Part shown: positions 52,969-61,798 of the stretch, one piece after another | Position numbering within the stretch: the stretch's first letter is position 1 | Layout: the number at the start of each line of letters is the position of its first letter | Assembly (NCBI RefSeq): GCF_002813295.1 | Contig: NZ_PHUE01000001.1 | Location: 2,170,001-2,234,000 of the forward strand | DNA from: Flavobacterium sp. 5 | Lineage (GTDB): Bacteria; Bacteroidota; Bacteroidia; Flavobacteriales; Flavobacteriaceae | DNA: 64,000 bases | Reading direction: 5' to 3' | Notes under the pieces: model-generated | The model's database searches: none | Told to the model about the DNA's origin: nothing | What the model saw: the letters and a program-made list of their open reading frames with translations, nothing else | Program-made: the position numbers and the translations under genes

Positions 52969-52993
52969 CAGTTGAAAAACTAATACAAAAAAA

Positions 52994-53422
52994 ATGAAAA
53001 TTTCTATAGGAAACGACCACGCAGGACCAGATTATAAAAAAGCAATTGTTCAATATTTAGAATCAAAAGGACACGTAGTTACTAATTACGGAACAGATTC
53101 AGAAGCTTCTGTTGATTATCCTGATTTTGGACACCCAGTTGCCACTGATGTTGAAAATAAAAAAGCTGATTTTGGAATCGTAATTTGCGGAAGTGGAAAC
53201 GGTATTGCAATGACTGTTAATAAACACGCTGGAGTGAGAGCAGGTTTGTGTTGGACAAAAGAGATTGCTTATTTAACCCGTTTACATAATAATGCTAATA
53301 TTGTTAGTATTCCGGCAAGATTTACTTCCATTGCACAAGCGGTAGAAATTGTAGATACTTTTTTAACTACTGAATTTGAAGGAGGAAGACATCAAATTAG
53401 AGTTGATAAAATAAGCTGTTAA
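52994..53422 (+). CDS. rpiB: Ribose-5-phosphate isomerase B
   Basis: A 142-residue RpiB (LacA/B family): interconverts ribose-5-phosphate and ribulose-5-phosphate. Motifs: ISIGNDHAGPDYKKAIVQYL, 'HVVTNYGTDSEASVDYPDFGHPVA', 'FGIVICGSGNGIAMTVNKHAGVRAGLCW'. The active-site Cys of RpiB is the C in VICGSGNGIAM (residue ~68). It is followed after 6 bp by a cation transporter gene. Confidence 0.95.
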   Translation: MKISIGNDHAGPDYKKAIVQYLESKGHVVTNYGTDSEASVDYPDFGHPVATDVENKKADFGIVICGSGNGIAMTVNKHAGVRAGLCWTKEIAYLTRLHNNANIVSIPARFTSIAQAVEIVDTFLTTEFEGGRHQIRVDKISC

Positions 53423-53428
53423 TATATT

Positions 53429-54343
53429 TTGGAGCATCATCACAACCACAGTCATCACCATCATTCTGTAGAGGGTAAAAACCTTTTATTTTCGATTGTT
53501 TTAAATATAGTAATTACGGTTTCACAAATTATTGGAGGAATTCTATCGGGAAGTTTAGCTTTACTTTCGGATGCATTGCATAATTTTTCAGATGTACTTT
53601 CCTTGGTTTTTAGTTATGTTGCTCATAAATTATCCAAAAAAAAAGCTTCTGTAAACCAAACTTTTGGTTATAAAAGAGCTGAATTAATAGCCGCTTTTAT
53701 TAATGCAATGACATTAATAATAGTGGCTTTGTTTTTGGTTTATGAAGGTGTTGAACGTTTTTTTAATCCAAGTACAATAGAATATGGATTAGTTATCTGG
53801 CTTTCTATTTTAGGAATTGTTGCTAATGGTTTATCTGCTTTAATGTTGAAAGGCGATGCAGATAAAAATCTGAATATGAAATCGGCTTATTTGCATTTGT
53901 TTACTGATATGCTGGCTTCGGTTGCGGTTTTAATTGGTGGTCTGTTAATGAAATATTTTCAATGGTTTTGGGTTGATAGCGTATTGACTTTGGTTATAGC
54001 TATTTATTTGATAGTCGTTGGTTTTGATTTATTAAAAGAATCTACTCAAATGCTGATGCTCTTTACACCAAAGCATATTGATGTTAATGAGATTATTGAG
54101 GAAGTTCATAAAATCACTGGTGTGAACAAATTGCACCATATCCATGTTTGGTACCTTAATGAAGAAGAATTGCATCTTGAAGCACATTTAGATTGCTCAG
54201 AAGATATAAAAATGTCTGAATTCAATGCTCTTTTAGATAAAGTAGAACATGTTTTATTTGAAAAATTTCACATTAATCATATTAATATTCAGCCTGAATA
54301 TAAAAAAGTAGAAGATTCTAAGGATTTTATAGTTCAGGACTAG
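53429..54343 (+). CDS. Cation diffusion facilitator (zinc/cobalt-type) transporter
   Basis: A 304-residue CDF transporter. His-rich N-terminus (EHHHNHSHHHHSVEG), then six membrane segments starting NLLFSIVLNIVITVSQIIGG with the metal site 'LALLSDALHNFSDVLSLVFSYVAH' (HNxxD in helix 2) and the helix 5 site 'AYLHLFTDMLASVAVLIGG' (HxxxD). The cytosolic domain contains 'VNKLHHIHVWYLNEEELHLEAHLDCSED' with further His. It exports Zn2+ or related ions in exchange for H+. The start is a TTG at 53429, 6 bp after the rpiB stop; no ATG fits. Confidence 0.93.
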   Translation: MEHHHNHSHHHHSVEGKNLLFSIVLNIVITVSQIIGGILSGSLALLSDALHNFSDVLSLVFSYVAHKLSKKKASVNQTFGYKRAELIAAFINAMTLIIVALFLVYEGVERFFNPSTIEYGLVIWLSILGIVANGLSALMLKGDADKNLNMKSAYLHLFTDMLASVAVLIGGLLMKYFQWFWVDSVLTLVIAIYLIVVGFDLLKESTQMLMLFTPKHIDVNEIIEEVHKITGVNKLHHIHVWYLNEEELHLEAHLDCSEDIKMSEFNALLDKVEHVLFEKFHINHINIQPEYKKVEDSKDFIVQD

Positions 54344-54382
54344 CTTTATAAAAAATCGCGGTGCTTCGCACCAAAAATAATT

Positions 54383-54410
54383 TAAGCCCGTTGATGAAAC
54401 TGGGCTTTTT
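54383..54410 (+). terminator. Terminator of rpiB-CDF unit
   Basis: AAGCCCGTTGATGAAACTGGGCTTTTTTA; the stem AAGCCC/GGGCTT ends in a T run. A second small hairpin GGTGCTTCGCACC lies just before it. Confidence 0.75.
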
Positions 54411-54418
54411 TATTTTAT

Positions 54419-54500
54419 ACTGACTAAATTTACATTAATTGAGTCAACGTACTGACTGAATTTACATTAATTGAGTCAATGAACTGACTGAATTTACATT
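54419..54500 (+). repeat. Three tandem 32-bp direct repeats upstream of the AAA ATPase gene
   Basis: Units ACTGACTAAATTTACATTAA... (54419), ACTGACTGAATTTACATTAA... (54451) and a truncated third (54483) with only two or three differences. They carry TTGAGTCAA, a palindromic word. They end 9 bp before a -7 element TAACTTTG at 54509-54516. Confidence 0.9.
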
Positions 54501-54540
54501 TTTTTGATTAACTTTGACATTGATTTTAAATAGAAAAGCA

Positions 54541-55683
54541 ATGGAAAGTTATTTAAAAAGAGCCATTTTTGATAATTTTAGTAAAAAAGTTTTACCAAAT
54601 AAAGTTTTGATTTTATTAGGCGCACGACGTGTGGGGAAAACTGAATTAATTAAAAATTACCTCAAAACAATACCTTCCGAAACTTATTTACAATTAAATG
54701 GAGAAGATATTCATGATGCAAATTTATTGCAAGAAAGATCTGTTTCTAATTACAAGAGGCTTTTAGCTAATATTGATTTATTGGTTATCGATGAAGCTCA
54801 AATGATTCCAGAAATTGGTTTGATTTTAAAACTTATTGTAGATAGTATTGATAGTATCAAAATTATTGCAACGGGTTCTTCTGTTTTTGATTTGAATAAC
54901 ATGCTTGGCGAACCATTAGTCGGTCGAAAAAACACCTTATATCTTTTTCCGTTGGCACAAATGGAGTTTTCAACCAAAGAAAATTACAAGCAAACCACCG
55001 AAAATTTAGAAGAGCGATTGCTTTTTGGTGGTTACCCTGAACTCATTCAATATCAAGATTGGACGGAGAAAAAAGAGTATCTGAACGAAATTATTAATTC
55101 TTATTTATTGAAAGATATTTTAGTGTTTGAAGGAATAAAGCAAGCCGATAAAATTTATAATTTATTACGTTTGATAGCTTATCAAGTAGGAAAAGAAGTG
55201 TCTTTACAAGAATTAGGAAATCAACTTCAAATGTCAAAAAACACGGTTGATAATTATTTAGACTTACTTTCTAAAGTGTTTATAATTTTTAAAGTAGAAG
55301 GATTCAGTCGAAATTTACGCAAAGAAATTGTCAAATCGAGCCGATGGTATTTTTATGATAATGGCATTAGAAACGGTATTATCAATAATTTTAATCGTTT
55401 GGATTTTAGAAATGATGTTGGCGATTTATGGGAAAATTATCTTGCGGTTGAACGTCTTAAAAAACAGAATTATCAAAAGATACAAACCAATAATTATTTT
55501 TGGCGCACCTACGATCAGCAGGAATTGGATTGGTTAGAAGAAAAAGGAGATGTACTCGCTGGGTTTGAGTTTAAATGGAACGAAAACAAGAAATCAAAAA
55601 TTCCGACTGCTTTCGCAAAAGCATATCCAGAAGCAACTTTTGAGGTAATTAGCAAAGGTAATTATTTAGATTTTATAATGTAA
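54541..55683 (+). CDS. AAA-family ATPase with DUF4143 domain
   Basis: A 380-residue ATPase of the AAA_14/DUF4143 type. Walker A is LLGARRVGKTELIKNYLKT (residue ~25), Walker B LLVIDEAQMIPEIGLILKLI, and 'IIATGSSVFDLNNMLGEPLVGRKNTLYLFPLAQMEF' follows. The C-terminal half is DUF4143 with a winged-helix part (VSLQELGNQLQMSKNTVDNY, 'LLSKVFIIFKVEGFSRNLRKEIVKSSRWYFYDNGIRN') and a nuclease-like tail 'QELDWLEEKGDVLAGFEFKWNENKKS'. The function of these widespread, horizontally transferred ATPases is not established. I start at the ATG at 54541; 54514 would add nine residues inside the promoter. It overlaps the convergent DUF1294 gene by 22 bp. Confidence 0.88.
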   Translation: MESYLKRAIFDNFSKKVLPNKVLILLGARRVGKTELIKNYLKTIPSETYLQLNGEDIHDANLLQERSVSNYKRLLANIDLLVIDEAQMIPEIGLILKLIVDSIDSIKIIATGSSVFDLNNMLGEPLVGRKNTLYLFPLAQMEFSTKENYKQTTENLEERLLFGGYPELIQYQDWTEKKEYLNEIINSYLLKDILVFEGIKQADKIYNLLRLIAYQVGKEVSLQELGNQLQMSKNTVDNYLDLLSKVFIIFKVEGFSRNLRKEIVKSSRWYFYDNGIRNGIINNFNRLDFRNDVGDLWENYLAVERLKKQNYQKIQTNNYFWRTYDQQELDWLEEKGDVLAGFEFKWNENKKSKIPTAFAKAYPEATFEVISKGNYLDFIM

Positions 55684-55928
55684 AAACAAATTATCAAAAT
55701 CTGTACAGCTACAATTAGCCAAAACTTCAATAAATAACTGGTTTTGGCTGTTTTATGTCTAAAAAGTAGCATTCCCAATCCCGAACCAAAGGTTCCGCCA
55801 ATACTCACAAAAGCTAAAAGTGTTTTTTCGGAAATTCGCCTTTTATTGTTTTGAGCTAATTTTTTGTCGTAGCCCATTAATACAAAAGCTATTAAATTAA
55901 CGACTAAAAAAGTATATAATAAAATCAT
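55662..55928 (-). CDS. DUF1294 small membrane protein
   Basis: An 88-residue three-helix membrane protein. DUF1294 pattern: LVVNLIAFVLMGYDKKLAQN, 'KRRISEKTLLAFVSIGGTFGSGLGMLLFRHKTAK', then a last helix. The D-K-x-x-A and R-x-x-E-x-x-L-L motif is the family signature. Function unknown. Its 3' end overlaps the end of the AAA ATPase gene by 22 bp on the other strand. Confidence 0.88.
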   Translation of the reverse strand: MILLYTFLVVNLIAFVLMGYDKKLAQNNKRRISEKTLLAFVSIGGTFGSGLGMLLFRHKTAKTSYLLKFWLIVAVQILIICFYIIKSK

Positions 55929-56015
55929 AAATGGATTTCAATTGAAGTTTAAAGATAGTATTTTAGCATCTCTTTTTTCGAATAAAGAAGATTCCTTTTT
56001 AAATAGAAATTCAAA

Positions 56016-58139
56016 ATGACCAACTTACAATTTATTTCAAAACACGTTGCTACGGCAACGATTAATATTCAAAACACCGTTCAATTATTACAGGAAGACT
56101 GTACTATTCCTTTTATTTCCCGCTATCGAAAAGACAAGACGGGAAATCTGGATGAAGTTTTTATTGAGCAAATTGCTAAATTTCAAAAAGAGTACGAAGT
56201 CATTATAAAACGTAAAGAAGCAATTTTAAAATCAATAGCAGAACAAAATGCTTTGACACCAGAATTGGATAAAAAAATACAGCAAAGTTTTGATTTACAA
56301 GAATTAGAAGATTTTTATTTACCCTATAAAAAGAAAAAAAGAACCAAAGCCGATGTTGCTCGTGAAAACGGATTGGAGCCTTTGGCTAAAATTATAATGG
56401 CACAAACTAAGGATGATGTTGATTTCCTGGCTACTCAATATTTGAATGAAAATGTGATTAATGAGGAATCAGCGTTGCAAGGAGCAAGAGATATTGTTGC
56501 CGAATGGATTAATGAAAACATTTATGTTCGTAAGCAATTGCGTAGATTGTTTGAACGAAAAGCAACAATAACTACCAAGGTTGTAAAATCAAAAAAAGAG
56601 GAGGAAGGCGCTCAAAAATTCAATCAATATTTTGAATGGGCAGAACCGTTAACGAAAGCTCCATCGCATAGATTATTGGCAATTATGCGGGCCGAAAATG
56701 AAGGTTTTATCAAATTCAAAGTTGATGTAGAACTAGATGATGCTTACGATGTTATAGATGAATTAATCATTAAAGGAGATAATAGTACAACACCACATAT
56801 TCAATTGGCGATTGAAGACAGTTACAAACGTTTGTTGAATCCAGCGATTTCAAATGAGACTCTACAAGAAGCCAAAGCAAAAGCAGATGCTAATTCGATT
56901 CAGGTTTTTGCTAATAATTTAGGGCAATTATTACTGGCACCACCTTTGGGAGAAAAACGAATTTTGGCTATTGACCCAGGTTTTAGAAGTGGTTGCAAAG
57001 TAGTTTGTCTGGATGAAAAAGGAGATTTGCTGTATAACGAAACCATTTATCCACACGCACCACAAAAGGAAGAAGCGATGGCGTTGAAAAAAATTCGTTC
57101 GATGGTGAATGCGTATCAAATAGATGCTATTTCAATCGGAAACGGAACAGCTTCTCGCGAAACCGAATTCTTCATTAAGAAAATTGCTTTTGATAAACCT
57201 GTGCAGGTTTTTATCGTTTCTGAGGCGGGAGCTTCAGTATATTCGGCATCGAAAATTGCCAGAGAAGAATTTCCAGATTATGATGTAACGGTTCGTGGTT
57301 CAGTTTCTATCGGAAGACGTTTGTCTGATCCGTTGGCCGAGTTGGTAAAAATCGATCCGAAAGCGATTGGAGTTGGACAATATCAACATGATGTAGATCA
57401 AACCAAATTAAAAGAAGAATTGGATTCGACTGTGATACGTTGTGTAAATTCGGTGGGAATAAACATCAATACAGCTAGTAAACATTTATTGAGTTATGTG
57501 AGTGGAATAGGAGAGAAGCTTGCCGAAAACATTGTGAATTATCGCTCTGAAAATGGTCCTTTTGAAGATAGAAAACAACTCAAAAAAGTACCTCGTTTAG
57601 GAGACAAAGCTTATCAGCAGGGAGTAGCTTTTATTAGGATTTCAAATGCTAAAAATCCGTTGGATAATTCGGCAGTGCACCCTGAAGCATATCCTATTGT
57701 TGAAAAGATGGCTAAAGATTTGAAGCTTTCTGTAAATGATTTGATTGCCAATAAGGAAAAAACGGCTCTGATTAAACCCGAAAATTATATTACTCCGGAT
57801 ATTGGAGTATTGACACTAAAAGATATTATTAAGGAGCTGGAAAAACCTGGATTAGATCCTAGAAAAGCAGCCACTGTTTTTGAATTTGATCCAAATGTAA
57901 AAACAATAAAAGACGTTAGAACAGGTATGATTTTACCTGGAATTGTGAACAACATCACCAATTTCGGCTGTTTTGTTGATATTGGCGTGAAAGAAAGCGG
58001 TTTGGTTCATATTTCACAACTTAAAGCAGGTTTTGTAAGTGATGTTAACGAAGTGGTGAAATTACACCAGCAGGTGACCGTAAAAGTTGTCGAGGTTGAT
58101 GAGGATAGGAAACGTATTCAGTTGACGATGGTGATTTAA
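56016..58139 (+). CDS. tex: Tex family transcription accessory protein
   Basis: A 707-residue Tex/YhgF protein, a nucleic-acid-binding factor related to eukaryotic Spt6. N-terminal Tex HTH part with VQLLQEDCTIPFISRYRKDK, 'QELEDFYLPYKKKKRTKADVAR', a YqgF-like RNase fold (LAIDPGFRSGCKVVCLDEKG, 'IGNGTASRETEFF'), a double helix-hairpin-helix (VGININTASKHLLSYVSGIG, 'LAENIVNYRSENGPFEDRKQL') and a C-terminal S1 domain (GIVNNITNFGCFVDIGVKES). Length is slightly below E. coli (773). Ends at a bidirectional terminator. Confidence 0.95.
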   Translation: MTNLQFISKHVATATINIQNTVQLLQEDCTIPFISRYRKDKTGNLDEVFIEQIAKFQKEYEVIIKRKEAILKSIAEQNALTPELDKKIQQSFDLQELEDFYLPYKKKKRTKADVARENGLEPLAKIIMAQTKDDVDFLATQYLNENVINEESALQGARDIVAEWINENIYVRKQLRRLFERKATITTKVVKSKKEEEGAQKFNQYFEWAEPLTKAPSHRLLAIMRAENEGFIKFKVDVELDDAYDVIDELIIKGDNSTTPHIQLAIEDSYKRLLNPAISNETLQEAKAKADANSIQVFANNLGQLLLAPPLGEKRILAIDPGFRSGCKVVCLDEKGDLLYNETIYPHAPQKEEAMALKKIRSMVNAYQIDAISIGNGTASRETEFFIKKIAFDKPVQVFIVSEAGASVYSASKIAREEFPDYDVTVRGSVSIGRRLSDPLAELVKIDPKAIGVGQYQHDVDQTKLKEELDSTVIRCVNSVGININTASKHLLSYVSGIGEKLAENIVNYRSENGPFEDRKQLKKVPRLGDKAYQQGVAFIRISNAKNPLDNSAVHPEAYPIVEKMAKDLKLSVNDLIANKEKTALIKPENYITPDIGVLTLKDIIKELEKPGLDPRKAATVFEFDPNVKTIKDVRTGMILPGIVNNITNFGCFVDIGVKESGLVHISQLKAGFVSDVNEVVKLHQQVTVKVVEVDEDRKRIQLTMVI

Positions 58140-58149
58140 TTGCATAAAT

Positions 58150-58184
58150 AAAAGGGTTCAAATTATTTGAACCCTTTTATTTTG
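58150..58184. terminator. Bidirectional terminator
   Basis: AAAAGGGTTCAAAT and ATTTGAACCCTTTT around TA, followed by ATTTTG, between convergent tex and the barrel gene. Confidence 0.9.
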
Positions 58185-58192
58185 TATATTTT

Positions 58193-58804
58193 TTAAAGTT
58201 CAATAACTCCACCTACATTAATGCTATAACCTACATTTTTGATATTTGTGCTATTAGCTTTATTGATATTGGTTAATCCATTAAATCCTTGATAGTCCAA
58301 TAAAACACCAAATTTTTTATTAATTTCTATTTTATAACCTATTCCATAGGTAAGCCCTAATTGAAAAGATTCTACATGACTTTTAGGGATTTCTTTATTG
58401 TTTGCTTTAGCATCTAATAAAAAAGAAGGACTAAAACCGAAATTTAAATTCCATTTTCTCGTGCTTCCAAAGTGCCAGTTGGCATTGATAGGAATGCTTA
58501 AATAATTTAATTTATCTTCATATACAAAACCATCCCAATCGTAATACTTTCCTCCCATTTTGTCAAACACTAACCCTGAGCGTAAACTCCATCTATTATT
58601 AAAATAATAATCAGCTGTTCCTCCAAATTCCACACCTGAATTAGTATCAGTATTACTAGAATAAATACCGTTACTTGGATTGCTTTCGGAAAAGCTTGAA
58701 AATCCAATTTTTGGTGTAATTTCAATAGTTCCTTTTCCTTTAGATTGAGCATTCGCAAATCCAAATGAGATTAAAGCAACTAATGGTAGTAAAATTTTTT
58801 TCAT
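58193..58804 (-). CDS. Small outer-membrane beta-barrel protein (PorT/OMP_b-brl type)
   Basis: A 203-residue exported protein with signal peptide (KKILLPLVALISFGFANAQS). The mature part is alternating strands with barrel turns: 'GTIEITPKIGFSSFSES', 'EFGGTADYYFNNRWSLRSGLVFDKMG', 'YLSIPINANWHFGSTRKWNLNFGFSPSFLL', ending 'GYSINVGGVIEL'. It matches the outer-membrane beta-barrel superfamily common in Flavobacteria. Function unknown. Confidence 0.82.
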   Translation of the reverse strand: MKKILLPLVALISFGFANAQSKGKGTIEITPKIGFSSFSESNPSNGIYSSNTDTNSGVEFGGTADYYFNNRWSLRSGLVFDKMGGKYYDWDGFVYEDKLNYLSIPINANWHFGSTRKWNLNFGFSPSFLLDAKANNKEIPKSHVESFQLGLTYGIGYKIEINKKFGVLLDYQGFNGLTNINKANSTNIKNVGYSINVGGVIEL

Positions 58805-59306
58805 ATTAAATTGATTGGTTAAAAAGAGGACGCGAATATAGTAAGTAAAAACAGTATAAACTACATAAACAAGAAAAAGCTTAAGTTGTTAATGAGATTG
58901 TTTGTTTTGAATAAATTCTTCATAAATGCATAATTTATATTAAAAAGAGAATTAATTATTTTTAAGTAAAAAACTACAAATTAAACAAAACTAAGTATTT
59001 TTACTTATTAGTAAAGAATTACGAATATCTGAAAAAGAGCGTTTCTAAGTAGATGAAATAATCGAAAGAGCAGTTTTTTTGGAATCATTTATAAAAAATA
59101 TGCAAAAAAGATGTTTTTTTATGAGCTATTTTGATGTTTTAGCGGTAGGTGTAAATGATTAATTATTGCATAAAACCTATATATTTACTTAAAATTTAGG
59201 CGTTTACTGAAGAATTTATTTTGGATTTTAATATTAAATTCAAATTTTTTAATGAATTGAGTGTGACGAAAAGCTTCCGATGTGTAAAAACTATAATTAG
59301 TTAGAA
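58805..59306. other. Gene-free 0.5-kb divergent spacer
   Basis: AT-rich sequence between the divergent barrel and crp-type genes. It contains the small inverted repeat TTTACTTATTAGTAAA near 59000 and long T runs. No coding frame and no clear -7/-33 pair were seen. Confidence 0.5.
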
Positions 59307-60011
59307 ATGAAAGAGAATCAAGCCATTTGCAGTAGTTGCAGTAATGAAAATTGCTTTATCAAAAAGCATATTCATTTGGCCAATATGCAAAAATATATAG
59401 AAAAGAAACATAGTTTTACCTGCAAAAAAACACAACAATTTATCATTGAAGGCGCGCCAATTCAAGGTCTTTATTTTGTTTATAAAGGAAAGGTAAAAAC
59501 GGTGAAAACTGGAATCAACGGTAGAGAACAAATTGTTCGATTGACTACAGATGGAGATACAGTTGGTTTTAGAGGTTTTGGGACAAGTAAGAGATATTTG
59601 ATTGGAGCATATGCTCTTGAAGATACTGTTTTATGTAATTTTAGTAATGATGTGATGTTAGACATTCTTCAAAATGTTCCAGAATTCACTTTTGATATGA
59701 TGCTTTTTTACGCAGAAGAATTGAATAAAAGTGAGAACAATATTCGAAAAATTGCTCAAATGAATGTGAGAGAACGTGTAATTGATACCTTAATATATAT
59801 CCATAGAAAGTTTGGACAAACTAATGATTTGATTAATCTTGATTTGTCTCGTAAAGAAATAGCTGACTTTGCGGGTACTACCGAAGAACAAGTGACGCGA
59901 GTGATTTCTAGTTTAAAAAGAGAAGCCTTAATAAAAACGGTTGGGAAGAAAATCGGATTGGAACAAATCAATAAAATGAAATCGGAAATAATGGAACATA
60001 AGTATATCTAA
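59307..60011 (+). CDS. Crp/Fnr family regulator with N-terminal cysteine cluster
   Basis: A 234-residue regulator. The N-terminus IC-SS-C-SNEN-C has cysteines at 8, 11 and 16 and another at 39, in the style of FNR-type Fe-S sensors. A cyclic-nucleotide-like beta-roll follows (FIIEGAPIQGLYFVYKGKVK, 'VRLTTDGDTVGFRGFGTS'), then a dimer helix and a C-terminal winged helix (DLSRKEIADFAGTTEEQVTR, 'VISSLKREALI'). The cysteine cluster suggests O2 or NO sensing but a metal has not been shown. The gene precedes a nitrate-type transport locus in the same direction and probably controls it. Confidence 0.88.
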   Translation: MKENQAICSSCSNENCFIKKHIHLANMQKYIEKKHSFTCKKTQQFIIEGAPIQGLYFVYKGKVKTVKTGINGREQIVRLTTDGDTVGFRGFGTSKRYLIGAYALEDTVLCNFSNDVMLDILQNVPEFTFDMMLFYAEELNKSENNIRKIAQMNVRERVIDTLIYIHRKFGQTNDLINLDLSRKEIADFAGTTEEQVTRVISSLKREALIKTVGKKIGLEQINKMKSEIMEHKYI

Positions 60012-60040
60012 GTAATTTATTATTGAGCTTAAATTAAAAT

Positions 60041-60063
60041 AGACCCTTTTGGGTCTTTTTTTA
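60041..60063 (+). terminator. Terminator of the crp/fnr gene
   Basis: AGACCC-TTTT-GGGTCT followed by a T run. Confidence 0.8.
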
Positions 60064-60265
60064 TGGAAAAGTGTTTCCTTTTTGACTTTTTTTCAAAAAG
60101 TTTTTTTTAACTGCTCACTTATTACGTAGTATTTATAAAAACTAAGTGTCTAATAAACCCAATAAAAATGGATGTTAAGAAGAAAAAATTGCGTAAACGC
60201 AGTTTTTAAGCTGCTATTTTTGGTTTTATTGTTGTGTAAAAAAGCTGTTTTATGCTGTGAAAAGT

Positions 60266-60298
60266 AAATACGTAAGTATAAATACGTATATATCTTTG
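60266..60298 (+). promoter_or_regulatory. Activator-type promoter of the porin-nrt genes
   Basis: A -7 element TATCTTTG (60291-60298) lacks a -33 TTTG; instead two copies of AAATACGTA (60266-60274 and 60280-60288) lie there. Together they also spell GTA-N8-TAC at 60272-60285. A related TACGTAGTATTT occurs further up at 60123-60134. This suggests positive control, plausibly by the adjacent Crp/Fnr protein. Confidence 0.5.
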
Positions 60299-60325
60299 CT
60301 TCATACTAATTAAAACAAAACCATT

Positions 60326-61771
60326 ATGCAAAAGATTACAACTACAATCCAAAAAATAAAAGCATTAAAAAAAACTAAGAATTCAAAATCCATTATGTTA
60401 GGTTTAGCCATAACTTTATTTGGTTCATCTGTTGCTAACGCACAGTTTACAGCAACAGGTCAGTTTAGACCAAGAACAGAATATAGAGATGGTTATAGCA
60501 CGTTACAAGTAAATAATGCAGATGCTGCTGCATTTACTTCTCAAAGAACTAGATTGAATGTTGGATTTACAGGATATAGATTCAAATTTTTTGTAGCAGT
60601 TCAAGATGTTCGTGTTTGGGGACAAGATGCTTCAACTATTAATAGAGTAACAACTGCTGAAAATAATGGTGTACAATTGCATGAAGCTTGGGGTGAAATT
60701 ATGTTGAATGACACTATTAGCAACATTCAAAATTTGTCTCTAAAAATAGGACGTCAAGAGATTTCGTATGATGATCAAAAAGTTATTGGAGGCCTTGATT
60801 GGTTACAACAAGCGCGTTACCATGATGCGATTGTTCTGAAATATTTTAATAAAGGATGGACAGCCGATTTTGGAGCCGCATTCAATCAAAACAAAGAACT
60901 GTTAGCAGGAACGATTTATAATGGAGTTCCATCTGCAACAGCTGGTTATACTGCTGGAACAAATGCTTTAGGGACAAATTATAAATCTCTGGAATATGTG
61001 TATTTAGCTAGAAAATTTTTCTTTGGAGATATTTCGTTTTTATTCCTAAGCGATAATTTCAATAAATATACTAACGTTACCGCAGGAACACCTCCAGTTA
61101 CTACAAAAGTAAACGAAGAAGGAATTTGGACTCGTAACACTACTGGTTTTTACTATAATGTGAATGCAACTCGAAAATTGAAATTCGAAGGAAGTATATA
61201 TCATCAATTTGGTCATGACAAAAACGGTCGTAGTTTGAGCAGTAATTTGGCTTCTATTACATCTACTTTGCAAGTAGGACGAAAATTATTTGTAGGACCT
61301 GGAGTTGATTATTTATCAGGAAATGATGGAACCGAAGCTGTTACAGCTACTTCTACCAACAAGCAATTTGATCCACTTTACGGCACACCACACAAATTCT
61401 GGGGTAATATGGATTATTTCTATGCTTCAAGTGGCTTTGGATCACAAGGTTTGTTAAACTACTTTTTGAAAACAAAATACAACTTAAAAGACAACTTAAC
61501 TCTTTTTGCTGATTTGCACGGATTTCAATCTGCAAACAGTTTATCTAATGGAGCAGGTGGTGAACAAACTAGTTATTTAGGAACGGAGTTGGACCTAAAA
61601 ATATCTTATAGCCTAACCAAAATGGTCAATATAGAAGGTGGATATTCTTTCATGAAAGCAACCAATTCTATGGCATCTGCACAAGTTAAAAATGTTGCTA
61701 ATGCGAGTCTTTCTCCTCAATGGGCATATGTGATGGTAAATATTAAACCAAATTTCTTAAACAAAAAGTAA
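60326..61771 (+). CDS. Outer-membrane porin, alginate-export-like
   Basis: A 481-residue outer-membrane barrel. A long N-region (MQKITTTIQKIKALKKTKNS) precedes the signal core KSIMLGLAITLFGSSVANAQ. Mature sequence: 'FTATGQFRPRTEYRDGYSTL', 'SQRTRLNVGFTGYRFKFFVAVQDVRVWGQDA', 'LSLKIGRQEISYDDQKVIGGLDWLQQARYHDAIVLKY', which is the alginate_exp family pattern; the end is typical 'SPQWAYVMVNIKPNFLNKK'. Members near nitrate genes are thought to serve solute entry. It heads an operon with an NrtA-type protein 27 bp downstream, so nitrate or nitrite is a reasonable guess at the solute. Confidence 0.82.
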   Translation: MQKITTTIQKIKALKKTKNSKSIMLGLAITLFGSSVANAQFTATGQFRPRTEYRDGYSTLQVNNADAAAFTSQRTRLNVGFTGYRFKFFVAVQDVRVWGQDASTINRVTTAENNGVQLHEAWGEIMLNDTISNIQNLSLKIGRQEISYDDQKVIGGLDWLQQARYHDAIVLKYFNKGWTADFGAAFNQNKELLAGTIYNGVPSATAGYTAGTNALGTNYKSLEYVYLARKFFFGDISFLFLSDNFNKYTNVTAGTPPVTTKVNEEGIWTRNTTGFYYNVNATRKLKFEGSIYHQFGHDKNGRSLSSNLASITSTLQVGRKLFVGPGVDYLSGNDGTEAVTATSTNKQFDPLYGTPHKFWGNMDYFYASSGFGSQGLLNYFLKTKYNLKDNLTLFADLHGFQSANSLSNGAGGEQTSYLGTELDLKISYSLTKMVNIEGGYSFMKATNSMASAQVKNVANASLSPQWAYVMVNIKPNFLNKK

Positions 61772-61798
61772 TTGATATCAATCTTTAAAAATTAAAAA

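Noticed and set aside
54419..54500. CRISPR or transposon end
   Set aside because: Direct 32-bp repeats without spacers or inverted ends; position at the promoter fits operators better.
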